9,358 nt of DNA from Hungatella sp. UBA5982 (GTDB taxonomy: Bacteria; Bacillota; Clostridia; Lachnospirales; Lachnospiraceae), in the NCBI GenBank assembly GCA_002429965.1, contig DJBG01000121.1, forward strand, positions 10,425 to 19,782. Direction: 5' to 3'. Each line of letters starts with the position of its first letter. Within the stretch, counting starts at the first letter, position 1. Made by a program: the position numbers and the translations under genes. Positions 1 to 5,981 of this stretch are shown one piece after another. The notes under the pieces are model-generated. The model was not told the DNA's origin. It made no database searches and saw nothing but the letters and a program-made list of their open reading frames with translations.

Positions 1-1193
1 TTTACTTCCATACGGCCATTTTCCAGATGAGCTTCGATATAGCTTTCGATCTCCTTCCGGCTGTAGCGGCTTTTTAAACGGTTTAAATTCAGGATCTCCT
101 CCATGGTAAGCTCTGCAGGCTCTTCCTCCGGCATTAAATTCTCCTTAAAGCCTGTCCTGGTCCTTCTCTTTTTATAGAGGGATTTCTCAGAGAGTATAGA
201 TACCTGGGATAAATTCATGAGGCCCCCCACTTCCTTTACAGCCTCATCCGGATCCTCTGTTTCAGACAGATGATTTAAAAGCCTGATAACAAGCCCCTTC
301 ATGCTGTCCTCCTGATTTAACAGATAGTTAAGCCTTGTAACCGTAGCGCGGATATACCTGGAATGCTCCTTGTCCATGTTGGCAATGCGGTGCTCGATAT
401 CGTCAAATCCCCGTTCGATCTGATCCAGCTTTTCTACAATATCCCCTGCCGTTACCTTCTGGCCGCTGCGGCGGCTCATCTGCCCGATCCATTCTGTATC
501 TTCCCGCATGGAGCTGATCCACCGCTTGATATCATTTTTGTAAAGATAGAAATTATCCGAAGTTTTCAACATATGGTATTTCTTTTTTACGATTTCTTCC
601 ACATATCCTTCCAGATGTTCCTTTAACAGTTCCCCATACGCTCTCTTCTCCAAAAGGCTTGCAAAGAATTTGTCCATGTTGTGAAGCATGTCCTGCAACG
701 TCTTGTTAAGCCGCTTTGTATTAATGTAAGCCGTATTCAAAAGGCTTACGCCGGCCCTGGGATCATTTTTCAATGAGAAGAGGATTGCATAAACGTTCTG
801 GATATAAATCTGGGTCTCATCCTCTTCATCACTTGCAAGCTTAAAAAACGCCTCGATCATGACGGCAGCATAATCAGGAATTACGATATTGACCGTCATG
901 GAGGCATAGTCATCCACTTTCCGAAGCCATCCTGCCCTTAACAGCCAGTTTAAGACCCTGACCGCGGTCGGCTCTAAGGCATCCGCCTCATCTTCCAGCT
1001 CATCCTGCCAGATGACCAGCCGTTTAGCCGTAAAATATTCTTCCAGAACCTGAATACACACCTCCCTGCTTAAAAAGTAGTTGCTGTATTCATATTCCTC
1101 ATTGATTTTTAACAAAGCTTCTATGTAGGTGGACCGGTTAATAGAACGGAACAATCCCCAGAACCGGTCCGGTATCTCATTCATTAATATCAT
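1..1193 (-). CDS. jetA: Wadjet JetA-like kleisin (DUF5716 family), C-terminus beyond window
   Basis: Open minus-strand frame without a stop to the left edge, giving 397 residues. Family members are, as I recall, about 470 residues, so only the C-terminal end is missing. In Wadjet systems JetA is the MukF/MksF-like kleisin that joins the SMC protein JetC, the KITE protein JetB and the nuclease JetD; the complex recognises and cuts circular plasmids. Visible features: a conserved-looking start (NEIPDRFWGLFRSINRSTYI, residues 5-24); a winged-helix-like stretch at about 75-115 centred on VLNWLLRAGWLRK; a long charged helical middle (about 160-320) with coiled-coil character; and a charged segment near 360-397 that may lead into a C-terminal winged helix. 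Start: an AGGAGATGAGG tract precedes ATG 1193, with its GAGG 9 nt upstream. An in-frame ATG at 1208 abuts AGGAG with no spacing, so it is less likely; ATG 1184 is a third option. Family recognition is from memory of sequence character, with no search run. The adjacent jet genes should lie left of base 1. Confidence 0.7.
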   Translation of the reverse strand, partial: MILMNEIPDRFWGLFRSINRSTYIEALLKINEEYEYSNYFLSREVCIQVLEEYFTAKRLVIWQDELEDEADALEPTAVRVLNWLLRAGWLRKVDDYASMTVNIVIPDYAAVMIEAFFKLASDEEDETQIYIQNVYAILFSLKNDPRAGVSLLNTAYINTKRLNKTLQDMLHNMDKFFASLLEKRAYGELLKEHLEGYVEEIVKKKYHMLKTSDNFYLYKNDIKRWISSMREDTEWIGQMSRRSGQKVTAGDIVEKLDQIERGFDDIEHRIANMDKEHSRYIRATVTRLNYLLNQEDSMKGLVIRLLNHLSETEDPDEAVKEVGGLMNLSQVSILSEKSLYKKRRTRTGFKENLMPEEEPAELTMEEILNLNRLKSRYSRKEIESYIEAHLENGRMEV

Positions 1194-1274
1194 TTGATTC
1201 TGCCTCATCTCCTGTTTTTTCTGCTTCCTCTGACTAAAACCATGAAGTACCGGCCTTATCTTATAAAAGCAGAC

Positions 1275-1307
1275 AAAAAGAAACGGCTATCACCATTTTG
1301 ACAGCCG
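1275..1307 (-). terminator. Terminator-like hairpin in the jetA leader (possible attenuator)
   Basis: Read on the minus strand, the arms CGGCT and AGCCG, extended by a TCA/TGA pair across one mismatch, enclose a 6-nt loop (1284-1307). TTTCTTTTTG follows directly. This has the form of an intrinsic terminator. It lies about 50 nt downstream of the predicted jetA transcription start and about 80 nt before the jetA start codon, so it would stop jetA transcription unless read through. The plus strand has no U-tract after the hairpin. Confidence 0.5.
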
Positions 1308-1360
1308 ATTGATCTTCGTTTTCACTGGTTTTTCTTTTAATCCAAGGCTTACTTCTTTAT

Positions 1361-1389
1361 ATTATATCAAAAATCCCCTTTTCTTACAA
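1361..1389 (-). promoter_or_regulatory. Predicted sigma-A-type promoter for jetA
   Basis: On the minus strand, TTGTAA (1389-1384) is followed by a 17-bp spacer and a perfect TATAAT (1366-1361). Transcription should start near 1354, giving a leader of about 160 nt to the preferred jetA start at 1193. I found no comparable promoter nearer to the gene. Confidence 0.65.
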
Positions 1390-1400
1390 TAAAATAATGG

Positions 1401-1487
1401 AAACAGGCGGCGTAAATTTACTTTTGAAAATGAAAAAACAGAATTACCCTGAGATAATTAATCTTCATTGTATACCGCCTGTTTTTT
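1401..1487 (+). terminator. Long-loop inverted repeat with U-tract; terminator or structured RNA
   Basis: A perfect 10-bp inverted repeat, AAACAGGCGG at 1401-1410 and CCGCCTGTTT at 1475-1484, encloses 64 nt and is followed on the plus strand by a run of six T (1482-1487, partly inside the arm). The loop has its own pairing potential: the palindrome GTAAATTTAC (1412-1421), AATGAA with TTCATT (1429-1434 and 1464-1469), and inside that AATTA with TAATT (1442-1446 and 1455-1459). That predicts a branched RNA rather than a simple hairpin. It could insulate the PTS promoter, or be the 3' end of a small RNA. No plus-strand promoter upstream is convincing, and I recognise no known RNA family. Confidence 0.4.
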
Positions 1488-1590
1488 AGTATTTTATACA
1501 ACTTTCACAACATATGTTATAACGTCTTTAAGTATAACTTGACATTTATCCTTATTAACTTTAGATAATCAAGTTTTTTTTAGCAAATTA

Positions 1591-1619
1591 TTGACAGTTT
1601 GAATAATACGTGTTAACAT
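1591..1619 (+). promoter_or_regulatory. Promoter of the PTS operon
   Basis: TTGACA (1591-1596), a 17-bp spacer and TAACAT (1614-1619) form a sigma-A-type promoter with a perfect -35 and a weak -10. The expected start is near 1626, giving a leader of about 68 nt before the EIIA start codon. The spacer and -10 carry the operator shared with the gntR promoter. Confidence 0.75.
1604..1615. promoter_or_regulatory. Operator O1, probable GntR-family repressor site at the PTS promoter
   Basis: TAATACGTGTTA is a pseudo-palindrome of form TAAYACGTRTTA. The identical 12-mer occurs, on the minus strand, in the promoter of the gntR gene at 5986-5997. Here it sits between -35 and -10 and overlaps the first two -10 bases, so a bound protein should block RNA polymerase. 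Assignment to the nearby regulator is inferred from this sharing. Confidence 0.65.
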
Positions 1620-1624
1620 GAGTT

Positions 1625-1639
1625 ATGAAATAATTTCAT
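1625..1639. repeat. Perfect inverted repeat at the PTS transcription start
   Basis: ATGAAAT and ATTTCAT flank a single A, a 7-bp perfect inverted repeat within a few bases of the predicted start of transcription. It could be a second protein-binding site. In RNA it could not fold fully because the loop is one base. It lacks the central CG of a catabolite-repression (cre) element. Confidence 0.3.
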
Positions 1640-1693
1640 TTAAGCAACAGACAGCTTTTGTGTTGACAGAAACCTATTTTAAGGAGACCAGCT

Positions 1694-2110
1694 ATGAAAA
1701 AAATTATTATTGCGTCTCACGGAGATTTATCCAAAGGGATGAAAAGTTCTCTTCAGATGATATTAGGATCTATGGCCGACCCCATCGTCACCTACAGCCT
1801 GTATCCAGGCCAAAGTGCTTTGGATTTTGCCAAACAGATATCTGAGGAGGTTCAAACCAATCCGCAGGATGAGTACGTTATCTTTACCGATGTATATGGT
1901 GCAAGTGTATGTACCTCAATGTATCCCTTGACTGCAAACCCTAATGTAATTCTATTTGCAGGCATGAACTTAAACCTTATCATTGAGTATATGGTATCCT
2001 ACCCCAATCCTTTGAGACAAGAAGACATTGAACAGTTGTTACTGCTTTCCAGGGAAGGCTTACGGCAAGTAGCACCTGATGCGGCAGAATCGCAAGATGA
2101 AGATTTTTAA
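1694..2110 (+). CDS. PTS system mannose/fructose-family EIIA component
   Basis: This 138-residue cytoplasmic protein receives phosphate from HPr and passes it to EIIB during sugar import. The N-terminus, KIIIASHGDLSKGM, carries the expected phosphorylated His9, and D66 in IFTDVYGAS matches the conserved aspartate near the active site of the family. Length fits a free-standing EIIA domain; in E. coli ManX it is fused to EIIB, whereas here EIIB is a separate gene. The start is set by AAGGAG at 1681-1686, 7 nt upstream. It is the first gene of a five-gene operon, with 30 bp to the next gene. The last residues are acidic and probably disordered. The substrate cannot be read from the sequence. Confidence 0.93.
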   Translation: MKKIIIASHGDLSKGMKSSLQMILGSMADPIVTYSLYPGQSALDFAKQISEEVQTNPQDEYVIFTDVYGASVCTSMYPLTANPNVILFAGMNLNLIIEYMVSYPNPLRQEDIEQLLLLSREGLRQVAPDAAESQDEDF

Positions 2111-2140
2111 TATAAATTAATAGGAAGGAGATTCTTTATA

Positions 2141-2878
2141 ATGATAAAAAATGATTTTCTGGCGTTATTCGCCAAACCAAAACCAGTTATGGGCATGATA
2201 CATCTTAAAGGAATTGATGATAATGATGTTTATCAACGGGCACAGAAAGAAATTGATATCTATTTGAACAATGGAATTGATGGTATTATTCTGGAGAATT
2301 ATTTTGGTAACTACTACCAATTGGACAGAATACTGGAATATGCCCACACTCAGGACCTGCCCATACCATATGGAGTCAACTGCCTGAACATGGATGTCAT
2401 GGGCTTTGAATTGGCCAAAAGGCACAGTGCTTATTTTGTTCAGCTTGATTCTGTTGTGGGTCATGTAAAACCAAGAGATGAGGCTACGGTAGAAGCATTT
2501 TTAAATATGTACCGTGAACGCAGCAACGTACCTGTCATGGGCGGTGTACGATTCAAATACCAACCTGTATTATCCGCAAACACAACCGAAAAGGATCTGG
2601 TGATTGCAAAAAGCCGTTGTGATGCGGTGACCGTGACACAAGATGCAACTGGACAGGAAACTTCCATGAACAAGATCCTTCAGTTCAGAAACGCGTTGGG
2701 AGATTTCCCGCTAATCGTAGGAGCAGGAGTAACCAAGGAGAATATACGCAGCCAATTTGAAGTGGCCGATGGAGCGATCGTAGGCAGCTACTTTAAAGAT
2801 ACAAGGAAAGATACAGGTGAGCTTTGTGGCAGTCATATAAAAGAACTGATGGAACTAGTTAACGATATAAGGAGGTAA
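2141..2878 (+). CDS. BtpA/SgcQ-family TIM-barrel protein
   Basis: The 245-residue protein resembles the BtpA family, which includes E. coli SgcQ and cyanobacterial BtpA. Recognisable blocks are MGMIHLKG near 17-24, GIDGIILENYFG at 45-56, DAVTVTQDATG at 161-171, LIVGAGVTKENI at 191-202 and ADGAIVGSYFKD at 209-220. The last two resemble the C-terminal phosphate-binding strands of TIM barrels. No signal peptide or membrane segment is seen. The family has no firmly established reaction; it often sits in sugar PTS or kinase operons. Here it lies between EIIA and EIIB and is the only non-transport gene of the unit, so a role on the imported sugar phosphate is a reasonable inference. The start is supported by GGAAGGAG 10 nt upstream. 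Its final codons, AGG AGG TAA, also form the ribosome-binding site of EIIB, 4 bp away. Confidence 0.85.
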   Translation: MIKNDFLALFAKPKPVMGMIHLKGIDDNDVYQRAQKEIDIYLNNGIDGIILENYFGNYYQLDRILEYAHTQDLPIPYGVNCLNMDVMGFELAKRHSAYFVQLDSVVGHVKPRDEATVEAFLNMYRERSNVPVMGGVRFKYQPVLSANTTEKDLVIAKSRCDAVTVTQDATGQETSMNKILQFRNALGDFPLIVGAGVTKENIRSQFEVADGAIVGSYFKDTRKDTGELCGSHIKELMELVNDIRR

Positions 2879-2882
2879 TGAT

Positions 2883-3353
2883 ATGATTAAAATGGTAAGG
2901 GTGGACCATAGGCTGCTTCATGGTCAGGTAGCATTTGCTTGGACCAAAACTCTAGGCGTAGACTGTATTCTCATTGCCAATGATGAGGTGGCAAAGGACA
3001 CATTGCGTATGGGGGCTCTTCGGATGGCCGCTCCGTCAGGGGTAAAATTAGTAATCAAAAGCATGGAAGATTCCATAGCCAACATTAAGGCAGGAAAAAC
3101 AGACAAATACAACCTTTTTATCCTTCTGGAATCTATTGAGGATGCCTATCGCCTAACTAAAGAGGTTCCTGAAATTAAATTTATCAATCTTGGCGGTATA
3201 AAATCCGCCTCTGATAAACGTCAGATTTCTAAATCCATCTTTGTATCTGATCAGGACTGCGACCTGCTTCGCAAAATGAATGACAAAGATGTGAAATTGG
3301 AAATACGCATGGTTCCTGACGAGAAACCTTTAAATGCCATGGATTTAATCTAA
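2883..3353 (+). CDS. PTS system mannose/fructose/sorbose-family EIIB component
   Basis: This 156-residue cytoplasmic phosphotransfer protein takes phosphate from EIIA and gives it to the sugar during uptake through EIIC/EIID. The N-terminal motif VRVDHRLLHGQV is diagnostic of the family, and His13 in HGQ is the expected phosphorylation site. The rest follows the family pattern, with DCILIANDEVAKD near 26-38 and the FINLGG block in the middle. Length is typical for a separate EIIB. AAGGAGG at 2869-2875, overlapping the end of the BtpA gene, precedes the start by 7 nt, which suggests translational coupling. Confidence 0.94.
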   Translation: MIKMVRVDHRLLHGQVAFAWTKTLGVDCILIANDEVAKDTLRMGALRMAAPSGVKLVIKSMEDSIANIKAGKTDKYNLFILLESIEDAYRLTKEVPEIKFINLGGIKSASDKRQISKSIFVSDQDCDLLRKMNDKDVKLEIRMVPDEKPLNAMDLI

Positions 3354-3380
3354 ATAATACTTACGAAAGGAGAATAAAAT

Positions 3381-4160
3381 ATGCAAAGCTTAGGATTCCA
3401 GGCCGTCCTGCTATTTTTAGTTGCGGCATTCGGTTATTTGAACAGCTTCTTTGGAAGCGGTAACATTGGGCGCCCTATTATTATGTCCACACTGACAGGC
3501 CTTGTATTGGGGGACATGCAATTAGGTATCATCACAGGTGCCACCCTGGAATTAATCTGGCTGGGAGCCTTTCCTATTGGTGCCAGCAATCCGCCTGACT
3601 ATACTGCCGGTGCAGTGATCGGCACCTCCTATGTAATACTTTCCGGTTCCGATGCTGCCTCCGCAGTACTTCTTGCTGTTCCAATCTCTACTCTCTGCGC
3701 TATGTTGTCCAATTTCTTAATGATGTTTGTAGTTCCCATGATTGGTGCGCGGGCCGACCGCTATGCAGAGAAAGGTGACTGCAATGGTGTGGATCATATG
3801 CATTATATGGCTATTATTGCCCAGGTTATCCCTCAATCTCTGATTGTTGCACTGGGCTTCTATCTTGGAGTACCGGTCATGGAACAGATTGTAAACGGTA
3901 TACCAGCATGGCTGAATGACGGCTTAAACTATGCCACAGGGATTATTCCTGCCATTGGTTTTGCCATGATAGCAAGAATGATTATGAACAAACAATTGTC
4001 CTGCTTCCTTTTCCTTGGCTTCCTTCTGGCTGCCTATTTAAAAATGCCGGTTATCGGCCTGGCTGGCATCGGGTGCTGCATTGTAGCATTCCTGCATTTT
4101 AATTCCCATGAAGAAAAGGCAGTTGTAGAAGGAGGTTCATTCGATGACAACGAATTCTGA
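3381..4160 (+). CDS. PTS system mannose-family EIIC permease component
   Basis: A 259-residue, strongly hydrophobic membrane protein of the ManY/AgaW type, which forms the sugar channel together with EIID. Family traits seen: GSGNIGRPIIMSTLTGLVLG near the N-terminus, LGIITGATLELIWLGAFPIGAS, and the NPPDYTAGAVIGTSYVI block. Several hydrophobic helices follow, and the C-terminus is charged and cytosolic in character. AAAGGAG 10 nt before the ATG supports the start. The last 17 bp overlap the EIID gene, usual for this pair, whose products are needed in matched amounts. Confidence 0.93.
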   Translation: MQSLGFQAVLLFLVAAFGYLNSFFGSGNIGRPIIMSTLTGLVLGDMQLGIITGATLELIWLGAFPIGASNPPDYTAGAVIGTSYVILSGSDAASAVLLAVPISTLCAMLSNFLMMFVVPMIGARADRYAEKGDCNGVDHMHYMAIIAQVIPQSLIVALGFYLGVPVMEQIVNGIPAWLNDGLNYATGIIPAIGFAMIARMIMNKQLSCFLFLGFLLAAYLKMPVIGLAGIGCCIVAFLHFNSHEEKAVVEGGSFDDNEF

Positions 4161-4968
4161 GAAGAAAAAAATATCCCAAAAAGAATTGAAACAAATTTAT
4201 ATACGCTCCTGCCAATTGGATATTTCCTGGGACTATGAACGTCAGCAGCATCTTGGCTACTCCTATGGCATGACACCTGTTATCCGCAAACTGTATCCCG
4301 GCGAGGAACATAAAGAAAAGCGCATACAGGCATTAAAACGGGGTCTGGAATTTATGGCTATTACCCCACAGCTTTCCACTCTGCTTATGGGTATCAATGC
4401 GGCTATGGAAGAAGAAAACGCCTGCAACCCCGAATTTGATGGTAATTCCATAAACGCAGTTAAAACCTCTCTAATGGGACCTTTGGCAGGGATTGGCGAT
4501 TCACTGATTCCTGGAACCCTGCGTATTATCGCTGCAGGGATTGCAATCTCCTTTGCACAATCAGGCAATATCATGGGGCCGCTTCTGTACTTACTGATTT
4601 TTAATATTCCAGCCTTTATTATCCGCTATTACTGTTTAAAATATGGTTATGGGTTAGGATCCAGCTTCATCTCCAAGGTTGCTGACAGTGGAATCATGCA
4701 GAAAATATCCCATTATGCAGGTATCATTGGTCTTATGGTAATAGGCGGTATGATTTGTAACCAAATCTGGCTTGACTTACCAATCATGGTAGGAAGCGGT
4801 GATTTTGCAGAGCCCTTGACCAACTATTTGGACCAGATCATGCCTTGCCTGGTTCAACTTGGACTGTTTGGAGGCATGTACTTCCTGTTAGGTAAGAAAG
4901 TAAAGACCACCACCATATTAATCTCTTTGATTATTGTCTGCTGCGCACTTTGTTTTATCTTCAGATAA
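4144..4968 (+). CDS. PTS system mannose-family EIID component
   Basis: A 274-residue membrane protein of the ManZ type. The hallmark stretch is present: FMAITPQLSTLLMGINAAME, followed by SLMGPLAGIGDSLIPGTLR, which belongs to the conserved core of EIID proteins. About the first 75 residues are polar and probably cytosolic, and the C-terminal half carries hydrophobic segments ending in a terminal helix (ISLIIVCCALCFIF). GGAGG at 4131-4135, inside the end of the EIIC gene, sets the start at ATG 4144. It is the last gene of the operon; a terminator hairpin follows about 55 bp after the stop. No sugar-processing enzyme other than the BtpA protein follows it. Confidence 0.94.
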   Translation: MTTNSEKKKISQKELKQIYIRSCQLDISWDYERQQHLGYSYGMTPVIRKLYPGEEHKEKRIQALKRGLEFMAITPQLSTLLMGINAAMEEENACNPEFDGNSINAVKTSLMGPLAGIGDSLIPGTLRIIAAGIAISFAQSGNIMGPLLYLLIFNIPAFIIRYYCLKYGYGLGSSFISKVADSGIMQKISHYAGIIGLMVIGGMICNQIWLDLPIMVGSGDFAEPLTNYLDQIMPCLVQLGLFGGMYFLLGKKVKTTTILISLIIVCCALCFIFR

Positions 4969-5023
4969 ATTATAACTATCATTGGTGATTACGCATTTAT
5001 TACATTAAAAACCGATAGCACTG

Positions 5024-5061
5024 AAAAAGCCCATATTTCTCAGAGGAATTATGGGCTTTTA
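5024..5061. terminator. Bidirectional intrinsic terminator between the PTS operon and gntR
   Basis: AAAAGCCCATA (5025-5035) pairs with TATGGGCTTTT (5050-5060) around a 14-nt loop, an 11-bp stem ending in A/U tracts. On the plus strand it ends the PTS operon. On the minus strand the hairpin is followed by five T, so it can also end gntR, whose stop codon is about 70 bp away. Convergent genes sharing one hairpin fits this layout. Confidence 0.8.
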
Positions 5062-5132
5062 AAATATGATTCTTTTAATTATTTTATATCTATTTGAAAG
5101 GTTTTTCTTACATTCTTTGCTGGTGAAAGATG

Positions 5133-5151
5133 ATTAATCAGACTGATTAAT
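5133..5151. repeat. Perfect 9-bp inverted repeat over the gntR stop codon
   Basis: ATTAATCAG and CTGATTAAT flank one A. The same bases also hold two direct copies of TGATTAAT (5131-5138 and 5144-5151). The repeat encodes the last residues of the regulator and includes its TAA stop. It has no U-tract of its own and is AT-rich, so it may simply reflect base composition. Confidence 0.35.
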
Positions 5152-5871
5152 AGATTTAACTGTGAATTTATAAATATCTGTTCTGATATACTGCTGGTTA
5201 AAGTATAGAATCTGTCCCTGATCCCCAAGCACGCTCTGGCTGACGCACAGAAGTGGCATTCCCACTACACAGCCAAGCACTTCCGATTGCTCTTTATTCG
5301 CATACTTAATATCCATAATGTCATTAAAAGAATGAGCTTTTTTGCCAGTTCGTTTTCTTATAATATCCATCAGTTGATTATTCTCTACATCTTCGTTTAA
5401 GATAAACTCCAGATTGGCATGAAAATAATCTTCTTCCAGAATGGACGCCACATCGTTAACCAAGCGCAGCCTCTTTATGCAGATCACCCTTTCCCCTTCA
5501 TCAATTCCCAGATGTCTGGTAATCCACTTGTCCCCCTCTATCAGCCCTTTTGAAATGATCTTCGTACTTGGTCTTTTCCCCATTTTCAAGCAAGACTTAG
5601 TAAAGCTTCCTTCTTCCGATATTGTATCCATATAAACTGGCATGGTGACAAATGTTCCTTTTCCATGCTTCTTTTCCAGAATGTTCTCGTTACATAGTTT
5701 CTGTATGCCACTGCGTACCGTAACGCGGCTGATCTTATACATTTCACTTAGCTTCGCTTCCGATGGAATCATGTATCCTACTGGATATTCCCCTGATTTT
5801 ATTTTAGCCAATATGGTATCATATAACTGCTGATATAATGGTGTTGCAATATTATCGTGAAACTCCTCCAT
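5134..5871 (-). CDS. GntR/HutC-family transcriptional regulator with UTRA domain
   Basis: 245 residues, the usual length for this subfamily. The N-terminal winged helix-turn-helix covers about residues 10-76, with the recognition region PSEAKLSEMYKISRVTVRSG at 36-55 and the wing GKGTFV at 70-75. A UTRA effector domain follows from about 98 to 236 (KRLRLVNDVASILEEDYF is a typical core); such domains usually bind sugar phosphates or other small metabolites. AGGAGG at 5877-5882 sits 5 nt before the ATG. Two copies of the proposed operator lie upstream of this gene and an identical one lies in the PTS promoter. It is therefore probably an autorepressor and repressor of the convergent PTS operon, released by the imported sugar phosphate. 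The effector cannot be named from the sequence. Confidence 0.92.
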   Translation of the reverse strand: MEEFHDNIATPLYQQLYDTILAKIKSGEYPVGYMIPSEAKLSEMYKISRVTVRSGIQKLCNENILEKKHGKGTFVTMPVYMDTISEEGSFTKSCLKMGKRPSTKIISKGLIEGDKWITRHLGIDEGERVICIKRLRLVNDVASILEEDYFHANLEFILNEDVENNQLMDIIRKRTGKKAHSFNDIMDIKYANKEQSEVLGCVVGMPLLCVSQSVLGDQGQILYFNQQYIRTDIYKFTVKSINQSD

Positions 5872-5922
5872 AGCAACCTCCTGCTCCGAATCTTTACCCG
5901 TTTTTGCTATACACTATGGAAT

Positions 5923-5951
5923 ATTTTAACATATTACTGTAAAAATAACAA
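5923..5951 (-). promoter_or_regulatory. Possible second, gene-proximal gntR promoter
   Basis: On the minus strand, TTGTTA (5951-5946), a 17-bp spacer and TAAAAT (5928-5923) fit a moderate sigma-A promoter about 50 bp before the gntR start codon. Operator O3 lies just upstream of its -35. The region is very AT-rich, so a chance match is possible. Confidence 0.4.
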
Positions 5952-5958
5952 CACAGCT

Positions 5959-5970
5959 TAACACGTATTC
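5959..5970. promoter_or_regulatory. Operator O3, near-copy of the regulator site
   Basis: On the minus strand this reads GAATACGTGTTA, 11 of 12 bases identical to the sites at 1604 and 5986. Its centre is 27 bp from that of O2, downstream of promoter P1 and just upstream of the possible P2. It may reinforce autoregulation by cooperative binding or act on P2. Confidence 0.5.
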
Positions 5971-5981
5971 CTATACAAGAC

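Larger units (their letters stand above)
1209..1693. other. Divergent intergenic region between jetA and the PTS operon
   Basis: This 485-bp spacer holds no convincing gene on either strand. From left to right it holds the jetA leader with a terminator-like hairpin, the jetA promoter (read leftward), a long-loop inverted repeat with a U-tract, an AT-rich stretch with a perfect palindrome AACATATGTT at 1509-1518, and the PTS promoter and operator. A further TTGACA at 1539-1544 has GATAAT 19 bp downstream, which is a poor spacing, so I do not call it as a promoter. The stretch is much more AT-rich than the flanking genes, as expected for a regulatory spacer. Confidence 0.75.

Noticed and set aside
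363..626. Plus-strand open frame of 87 codons inside the jetA region
   Set aside because: It lies wholly inside the long open minus-strand jetA frame, has no ribosome-binding site of note, and its translation looks like antisense of a helical protein.
1205..1243. 12-residue minus-strand frame whose TGA overlaps the jetA ATG at 1208
   Set aside because: Only a weak, poorly spaced GG-rich stretch precedes it. The stop/start overlap could be chance, and the preferred jetA start is 1193.
1261..1296. 11-residue leader peptide (MVIAVSFCLLL) on the minus strand over the jetA leader hairpin
   Set aside because: There is no Shine-Dalgarno sequence before it and it shows no regulatory codon run of one amino acid.
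1591..1660. Catabolite-repression (cre) site in the PTS promoter
   Set aside because: The palindromes here lack the central CG with the spacing of the cre consensus, so CcpA control is not supported by this sequence.
1618..1845. Plus-strand 75-codon frame starting in the PTS promoter
   Set aside because: Its ATG overlaps the -10 box, upstream of the predicted transcript start, and most of it is an out-of-frame shadow of EIIA.
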